Assembly: GCA_934630975.1 (NCBI GenBank)
Contig: CAKTXH010000110.1
Location: 1-7,107 of the forward strand
Length of the DNA stretch: 7,107 bases
Direction: 5' to 3'
Origin: an uncultured Clostridia bacterium
GTDB lineage: Bacteria > Bacillota > Clostridia > Christensenellales > Aristaeellaceae
Program-made: the position numbers and the translations under genes
Notes under the pieces: model-generated
The model's input: only the letters and a program-made list of their open reading frames with translations
Told to the model about the DNA's origin: nothing
The model's database searches: none
In this document: one piece after another, positions 5,364 through 7,107 of the stretch
How positions within the stretch are numbered: position 1 is the first letter of the stretch
Layout: each line of letters starts with the position of its first letter

Positions 5364-5484
5364 ATCGACGGAACGCAGAACCGTCGCGCTCGCAGGCGTT
5401 TACGCAGAAGCGCCCTGCGAATGGTGTTTCTCTTTCTTTCTCCTCTTCATCAAAAAAGCGGCCGAACAAGTCGGTCGCTTTTTT
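5364..5484 (+). ncRNA. Candidate small RNA of about 120 nt, unrecognised
   Basis: The region from a perfect promoter to an intrinsic terminator is about 120 nt and has no supported open frame. Predicted folds: hairpin 1, CGACGG (5366-5371) with CCGTCG (5381-5386); hairpin 2, TCGCAGG (5390-5396) with CCTGCGA (5414-5420). Both loops contain the same octamer, ACGCAGAA (5373-5380 and 5402-5409). A pyrimidine tract follows (about 5427-5448, including TTTCTCCTCTTC), which is complementary to purine-rich Shine-Dalgarno sequences, then the terminator. This fits a trans-acting regulator that pairs with ribosome binding sites. It does not resemble SRP RNA, 6S RNA or tmRNA as I know them. It could also be an orphan leader RNA whose downstream gene is gone. 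Confidence 0.6.
5452..5484. terminator. Bidirectional terminator shared by the small RNA and recR
   Basis: AAAAAAGCGGCCGA (5452-5465) pairs with TCGGTCGCTTTTTT (5471-5484) with one G-T wobble and a 5-nt loop. T6 on the plus strand ends the small RNA. The A6 on the left gives T6 on the minus strand, two bases beyond the recR stop codon. Confidence 0.9.
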
Positions 5485-5486
5485 GA

Positions 5487-6086
5487 TTACATTTGCGTTC
5501 TGCCTTCCATCGCCTTGGCCAACGTCACTTCGTCGGTATACTCGAGGTCGCCGCCGACAGGCAGGCCGTGCGCGATGCGCGTGACCAGAATCCCCAGCGG
5601 CTTGAGCAGGCGGGCAATGTAGCTCGCCGTCGCTTCGCCTTCGATATCCGGGTTGGTCGCCAGAATGACCTCGTGGATATCCTCCTTGCCGACGCGGGCC
5701 AGCAGCTCGCGGATGCGGATATCCTCCGGCCCGACGCCTTCCATCGGGGAGATGGTGCCGTGCAGCACATGATAGCAGCCCTTGAAATCGCGCATGCGCT
5801 CCATGGCCGCCACGTCGCGCGGGTCGCGCACCACGCAGATCACGCCGTTGTGGCGGCGCTCATCCGCGCAGATCGGGCAGGGATCCTCCACCGTGTAGTT
5901 GCCGCAGATCGAGCAGTATTTCACCGCTTTGCGGCCCTGCCAGATGGCGCTGGCCAGCTCGTGCACCTGATCTTCCGGGAGGGAGACGATGTGGTACGCC
6001 AGCCGCTGCGCGGTCTTTGCGCCGATGCCGGGCAGGCGGGAGAGCTGCTGCGCCATCCTTGCGATGGGTTCAATCTGCCCGGCCAT
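5487..6086 (-). CDS. recR: Recombination mediator protein RecR
   Basis: A 199-residue protein, the usual RecR length, with all parts in order. The helix-hairpin-helix LSRLPGIGAKTAQRLA is at residues 15-30. The four-cysteine zinc site is C58, C61, C70, C73 (CSICGNYTVEDPCPIC). The Toprim domain spans about 82-175 with VVRDPRDVAAMERM and LATNPDIEGEATA, and the C-terminal motif is IAHGLPVGGDLEYTDEVTLA. RecR forms a ring with RecO (and RecF) that loads RecA on SSB-coated single-stranded DNA in gap repair. The start is 2 nt after the ybaB stop, with a G-rich stretch in the end of ybaB as the likely ribosome binding site, so the two are translationally coupled. The stop lies directly before the bidirectional terminator. 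Confidence 0.97.
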   Translation of the reverse strand: MAGQIEPIARMAQQLSRLPGIGAKTAQRLAYHIVSLPEDQVHELASAIWQGRKAVKYCSICGNYTVEDPCPICADERRHNGVICVVRDPRDVAAMERMRDFKGCYHVLHGTISPMEGVGPEDIRIRELLARVGKEDIHEVILATNPDIEGEATASYIARLLKPLGILVTRIAHGLPVGGDLEYTDEVTLAKAMEGRTQM

Positions 6087-6088
6087 GA

Positions 6089-6427
6089 TTAAAACATCCC
6101 GCCCATACCGGCGCCGCCGATTTTGGCCATCTCGCTCTCGCGGGTTTCTTCACCCTTCTTGAGCGCGTCGTTGACAGCCGCGACGATCATATCCTGAAGC
6201 ATTTCGACTTCTTCCGGGTCAACCGCGTCCTTGTCGATGGTCAGGGACAGGAGCTGGCGCTTGCCGCTGACCTTGCAGGAAACCGCGCCGCCGCCGGCCG
6301 TGCCTTCATATTCGCGGGCGTCCAGATCTTCCTGCGCCTTCATCATCTGCTGCTGCATCTTCTGCGCCTGGCGCATGAGCTGCTGCATATTGCCGCCCGG
6401 GATGCCGGGGAAACCGCCTCTTGCCAT
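6089..6427 (-). CDS. ybaB: YbaB/EbfC family nucleoid-associated protein
   Basis: A 112-residue protein of the YbaB/EbfC family. The N-terminal Gly-rich start is followed by the helix NMQQLMRQAQKMQQQMMKAQ (residues 13-32), the strand region AREYEGTAGGGAVSCKVSGK, then LLSLTIDKDAVDPEEVEMLQ and a long C-terminal helix VAAVNDALKKGEETRESEMA, ending in a Gly/Met-rich tail. Members are small dimers that bind DNA and coat the nucleoid, and are nearly always next to recR. AAGGAGG (6444-6438) sits 10 nt before the ATG. Unlike the usual Firmicute order, no dnaX is found immediately upstream inside this window; the gene has its own promoter and is the first gene of the unit. Confidence 0.95.
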   Translation of the reverse strand: MARGGFPGIPGGNMQQLMRQAQKMQQQMMKAQEDLDAREYEGTAGGGAVSCKVSGKRQLLSLTIDKDAVDPEEVEMLQDMIVAAVNDALKKGEETRESEMAKIGGAGMGGMF

Positions 6428-6467
6428 AATAAAAAATCCTCCTTGAGCATAAAATCATGCGACTTTC

Positions 6468-6496
6468 ATTATACACCATACGGGCGGAAATGAAAA
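6468..6496 (-). promoter_or_regulatory. Probable promoter of ybaB-recR
   Basis: On the minus strand a perfect -10, TATAAT (6473-6468), is preceded at 17 bp by TTTTCA (6496-6491), a 4-of-6 match to the -35. It lies between the minus-strand terminator at 6524-6555 and the ybaB start. Confidence 0.7.
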
Positions 6497-6523
6497 GCGG
6501 AAAATGTGTCTTTCCATAGAATG

Positions 6524-6555
6524 AAAAAACGGCTCTGCGAGTTGACGCAGAGCCG
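6524..6555 (-). terminator. Minus-strand terminator overlapping the unit 1 antisense promoter
   Basis: A perfect 10-bp inverted repeat, CGGCTCTGCG (6530-6539) and CGCAGAGCCG (6546-6555), loop AGTTGA. On the minus strand it is followed by T6 (opposite 6524-6529), so it can insulate ybaB from transcripts of the repeat unit. The plus-strand -35 box TTGACG (6542-6547) spans its loop and right arm. Confidence 0.8.
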
Positions 6556-6570
6556 AAAAGATGCTAAAAT
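6542..6570 (+). promoter_or_regulatory. Promoter of the unit 1 antisense RNA
   Basis: TTGACG (6542-6547), a 17-bp spacer and TAAAAT (6565-6570), each one base from consensus. Both hexamers and the spacing are conserved in unit 2 (6895-6923). Predicted start about 6577. Confidence 0.8.
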
Positions 6571-6576
6571 ATAGGC

Positions 6577-6679
6577 AAGTAGGGGGCACCTACAGGGTGG
6601 AAAACCACCGCGAACAGTTTCCTTAGGTTAAGAACCTAAAAAACCGCCAAGCAGCTGCTATCTGCGAGGCGGATTTTTT
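6577..6679 (+). ncRNA. Structured antisense RNA, candidate type I antitoxin (unit 1)
   Basis: Runs from the conserved promoter to a terminator, about 103 nt, with no open frame. Predicted hairpins: GTAGG (6579-6583)/CCTAC (6589-6593); GGTGG (6596-6600)/CCACC (6605-6609) with an AAAA loop; TTAGGTT (6623-6629)/AACCTAA (6633-6639); and the terminator, CCGCC (6644-6648)/GGCGG (6668-6672) with inner GCAG/CTGC, then T6. Its 3' part is complementary to the 3' end of the peptide mRNA on the other strand, over roughly 6638-6679, including the peptide stop codon. That makes it a candidate RNA antitoxin of the convergent Fst/par type. I do not recognise the RNA family; function is inferred. Confidence 0.7.
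6638..6679. terminator. Bidirectional terminator shared by peptide mRNA and antisense RNA (unit 1)
   Basis: Interrupted stem CCGCC-AA-GCAG (6644-6654) with CTGC-GA-GGCGG (6662-6672) around the 7-nt loop CTGCTAT (6655-6661). A6 at 6638-6643 gives T6 for the minus strand and T6 at 6674-6679 serves the plus strand. In each RNA the loop is the complement of the loop in the other, allowing a kissing contact. Confidence 0.85.
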
Positions 6680-6767
6680 ATCGTCTGTTTTGAAGGCCGA
6701 GCGTGTAAACGCTGACCAGCAACCCGGCGATTGCGAGAAGGATATTGAGAAGATCAATATTCGACAT
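6678..6767 (-). CDS. 29-residue hydrophobic peptide, candidate type I toxin (unit 1)
   Basis: A small open frame below usual size limits. It encodes an acidic-polar start MSNIDLLN, a hydrophobic stretch at about residues 6-25 (ILLAIAGLLVSVYTLGL), and a polar basic end QNRR: the layout of membrane-active type I toxins and holin-like toxins. The start at 6767 is supported by GCGGAGGTG (6782-6774), with GGAGG 8 nt away; the in-frame ATG at 6773 is only 2 nt from it. It has a promoter at 6837-6865 and ends inside a shared terminator opposite an antisense RNA. A second copy has an identical 3' part. The closest described relatives in organisation are Fst (par) and TxpA/RatA-type systems; homology is not claimed. 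Toxicity is inference. Confidence 0.72.
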   Translation of the reverse strand: MSNIDLLNILLAIAGLLVSVYTLGLQNRR

Positions 6768-6775
6768 ACGCATCA

Positions 6776-6804
6776 CCTCCGCTTTTGTATTCTGCTGCGG
6801 AGGC
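6776..6804 (-). promoter_or_regulatory. Hairpin masking the peptide's ribosome binding site
   Basis: In the peptide mRNA, CCUCCGC (6803-6797) is perfectly complementary to GCGGAGG (6782-6776), the Shine-Dalgarno core, with a 14-nt loop; a G-U pair can extend it to 8 bp. Formed, it would hide the ribosome binding site. The left arm can instead pair with the upstream GUGG (6809-6806 on the minus strand), freeing the site. Confidence 0.6.
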
Positions 6805-6836
6805 TCCACCCCGTAGACCTACTTGCCTACGAAGCG

Positions 6837-6865
6837 ATTATAACATGTGAGCTTGGATGAAGCAA
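6837..6865 (-). promoter_or_regulatory. Promoter of the unit 1 peptide mRNA
   Basis: On the minus strand, a perfect -10 TATAAT (6842-6837) with TTGCTT (6865-6860) as a weak -35 at 17 bp. Predicted start at G6830, giving a 63-nt leader before the ATG at 6767. Confidence 0.7.
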
Positions 6866-6876
6866 GTTCATTCAAG

Positions 6877-6908
6877 AAAAAACGGCTCTGCGAGTTGACG
6901 CAAAGCCG
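6877..6908 (-). terminator. Minus-strand terminator overlapping the unit 2 antisense promoter
   Basis: CGGCTCTGCG (6883-6892) and CGCAAAGCCG (6899-6908): 10-bp inverted repeat with one mismatch, followed on the minus strand by T6 (opposite 6877-6882). It separates unit 2 from the unit 1 peptide promoter. Confidence 0.7.
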
Positions 6909-6923
6909 AAAAGATGCTAAAAT
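6895..6923 (+). promoter_or_regulatory. Promoter of the unit 2 antisense RNA
   Basis: TTGACG (6895-6900), a 17-bp spacer and TAAAAT (6918-6923), identical hexamers to unit 1. Predicted start about 6930. Confidence 0.8.
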
Positions 6924-6929
6924 ATAGGC

Positions 6930-7036
6930 AAGTAGGGGAGCCCTACAGGGTGGAAAACCACCGCAAACAGTTCTGTTAGGCTGCTAAGAGCCTAGAAAAC
7001 CGCCAAGCAGGGGCAAGCTGCGAGGCGGATTTTTTT
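6930..7036 (+). ncRNA. Structured antisense RNA, candidate type I antitoxin (unit 2)
   Basis: The second copy of the plus-strand RNA, about 107 nt. Hairpins: GTAGGG (6932-6937)/CCCTAC (6941-6946), one pair longer than in unit 1; GGTGG (6949-6953)/CCACC (6958-6962), unchanged; TTAGGCT (6976-6982)/AGCCTAG (6989-6995), with a T-A pair of unit 1 replaced by C-G; and the terminator CCGCC (7000-7004)/GGCGG (7024-7028), with inner GCAG/CTGC kept but the loop replaced by GGGCAAG (7011-7017). Sequence change with kept pairing is direct evidence that the RNA fold is under selection. Function as in unit 1 is inferred. Confidence 0.7.
7000..7036. terminator. Terminator of unit 2 antisense RNA, probably bidirectional
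   Basis: Stem CCGCC-AA-GCAG (7000-7010) with CTGC-GA-GGCGG (7018-7028), T7 run 7030-7036. The minus-strand tail is weaker than in unit 1: only T4, opposite 6996-6999. Confidence 0.8.
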
Positions 7037-7107
7037 ATCGTCTGTTTTGAAGGCCGAGCGTGTAAACGCTGACCAGCAACCCGGCGATTGCGAGAAGGAT
7101 ATTGAGA
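7035..7107 (-). CDS. Hydrophobic peptide, candidate type I toxin (unit 2, cut by window edge)
   Basis: The last 23 sense codons and stop of the second copy of the 29-residue peptide. The 71 visible bases at 7037-7107 are identical to 6680-6750 of unit 1, so the visible residues are the same: the hydrophobic segment and the QNRR end. Start codon, ribosome binding site and promoter lie outside the window. Complete identity here, next to a diverged RNA, suggests either a recent duplication or strong constraint on the peptide. Confidence 0.7.
   Translation of the reverse strand, partial: LNILLAIAGLLVSVYTLGLQNRR

Larger units (their letters stand above)
6572..6829. repeat. 12-bp inverted repeat at the two transcript starts of unit 1
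   Basis: TAGGCAAGTAGG (6572-6583) recurs exactly as CCTACTTGCCTA (6818-6829). Further inside, GGGTGGA (6595-6601) recurs as TCCACCC (6805-6811). Because the two transcripts run toward each other, both begin with nearly the same bases. Unit 2 keeps the left arm at 6925-6936; its right arm is outside the window. Confidence 0.85.
6524..7107. repeat. Tandem repeat of a peptide / antisense-RNA cassette (two copies, second cut)
   Basis: Unit 1 starts with A6 CGGCTCTGCG at 6524-6539 and unit 2 with the same sequence at 6877-6892, a period of 353 bp. After small insertions in the RNA part the offset becomes 357, and bases 6680-6750 and 7037-7107 (71 nt of the peptide gene) are identical. Differences concentrate in hairpin stems and loops of the plus-strand RNA. 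Further copies may lie beyond the right edge. Confidence 0.93.

Noticed and set aside
5364..5484. SRP RNA (scRNA) as the identity of the small RNA, since that gene lies near dnaX-ybaB-recR in Bacillus
   Set aside because: I find no GGAA-capped helix with the conserved internal loops of SRP domain IV; the sequence does not fit.
5421..5486. 21-codon open frame (MVFLFLSPLH...) inside the candidate small RNA
   Set aside because: No Shine-Dalgarno precedes it, its start abuts the base of hairpin 2 and its end is made of the terminator stem. A leader peptide is possible but unsupported.
5493..6092. Plus-strand open frame opposite recR of the same length
   Set aside because: RecR on the minus strand is unmistakable; the opposite frame is a composition artefact.
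6587..6591. Direct pairing of antisense CACCU with the AGGUG of the peptide's ribosome binding site
   Set aside because: Only 5 bp, and the matching bases are not kept in unit 2 (CCCUAC), so it is unlikely to be the control mechanism.
6524..7107. CRISPR array or simple terminal-inverted-repeat transposon (MITE)
   Set aside because: The repeats are about 355 bp with promoters, a peptide gene and terminators, not short repeats with spacers. The 12-bp inverted repeats lie at transcript starts inside the unit and not at its ends, and no target-site duplication is seen.

Overview
The window looks like a chromosomal piece of a GC-rich (clearly above 50% G+C by eye) Gram-positive anaerobe of the class Clostridia, probably a gut lineage. 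The reasons are strong AGGAGG-type ribosome binding sites, TTGACA/TATAAT promoters with 17-bp spacers, many U-tailed intrinsic terminators, a C-terminal piece of an iron-containing (AdhE-type) alcohol dehydrogenase, a DUF421-DUF4363 pair, and a ybaB-recR operon. The species cannot be named from this sequence.

Layout, left to right. (1) 1-1083, plus strand: the end of an Fe-alcohol dehydrogenase, then an APH-fold small-molecule kinase, closed by a terminator. (2) 1104-1947, plus: a nitroreductase with its own promoter and terminator. (3) 1957-2540, plus: a compact, AT-richer BrnT/BrnA type II toxin-antitoxin operon. Its consensus promoter sits so close to the toxin ATG that the mRNA appears leaderless, and perfect palindromes cover both the -35 and the -10. 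(4) 2552-3705, plus: a YetF-like DUF421 membrane protein and a DUF4363 protein, with a 12-bp inverted repeat bracketing the DUF421 start site. (5) 3716-4195, minus: a one-pass membrane protein of unknown function. (6) 4196-4563: no gene, but a series of hairpins including two minus-strand terminators. (7) 4564-5204, minus: an HD-domain hydrolase with a perfect consensus promoter. (8) 5329-5484, plus: a perfect promoter followed about 120 nt later by an intrinsic terminator with no gene between, so a candidate small RNA. (9) 5487-6496, minus: ybaB-recR, the DNA-repair and nucleoid pair.

(10) 6524-7107, the most interesting part: a tandemly repeated cassette of about 353-357 bp, one complete copy and a second cut by the window edge. 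Each unit encodes on the minus strand a 29-residue hydrophobic peptide with a good ribosome binding site, and on the plus strand a short structured RNA of about 105 nt with its own promoter. The two transcripts converge on a shared bidirectional terminator. This is the architecture of a type I (RNA-antitoxin) system of the Fst/par kind, but I do not recognise the sequences. The two copies show compensatory changes in RNA stems, a replaced terminator loop, a 12-nt sequence shared by the 5' ends of both transcripts, and a hairpin able to mask the peptide's ribosome binding site.

The metabolic genes on the left are ordinary. The points of interest are the BrnTA control region, the candidate small RNA next to recR and, above all, the tandem peptide/antisense-RNA cassette upstream of ybaB, where many Firmicutes carry dnaX.
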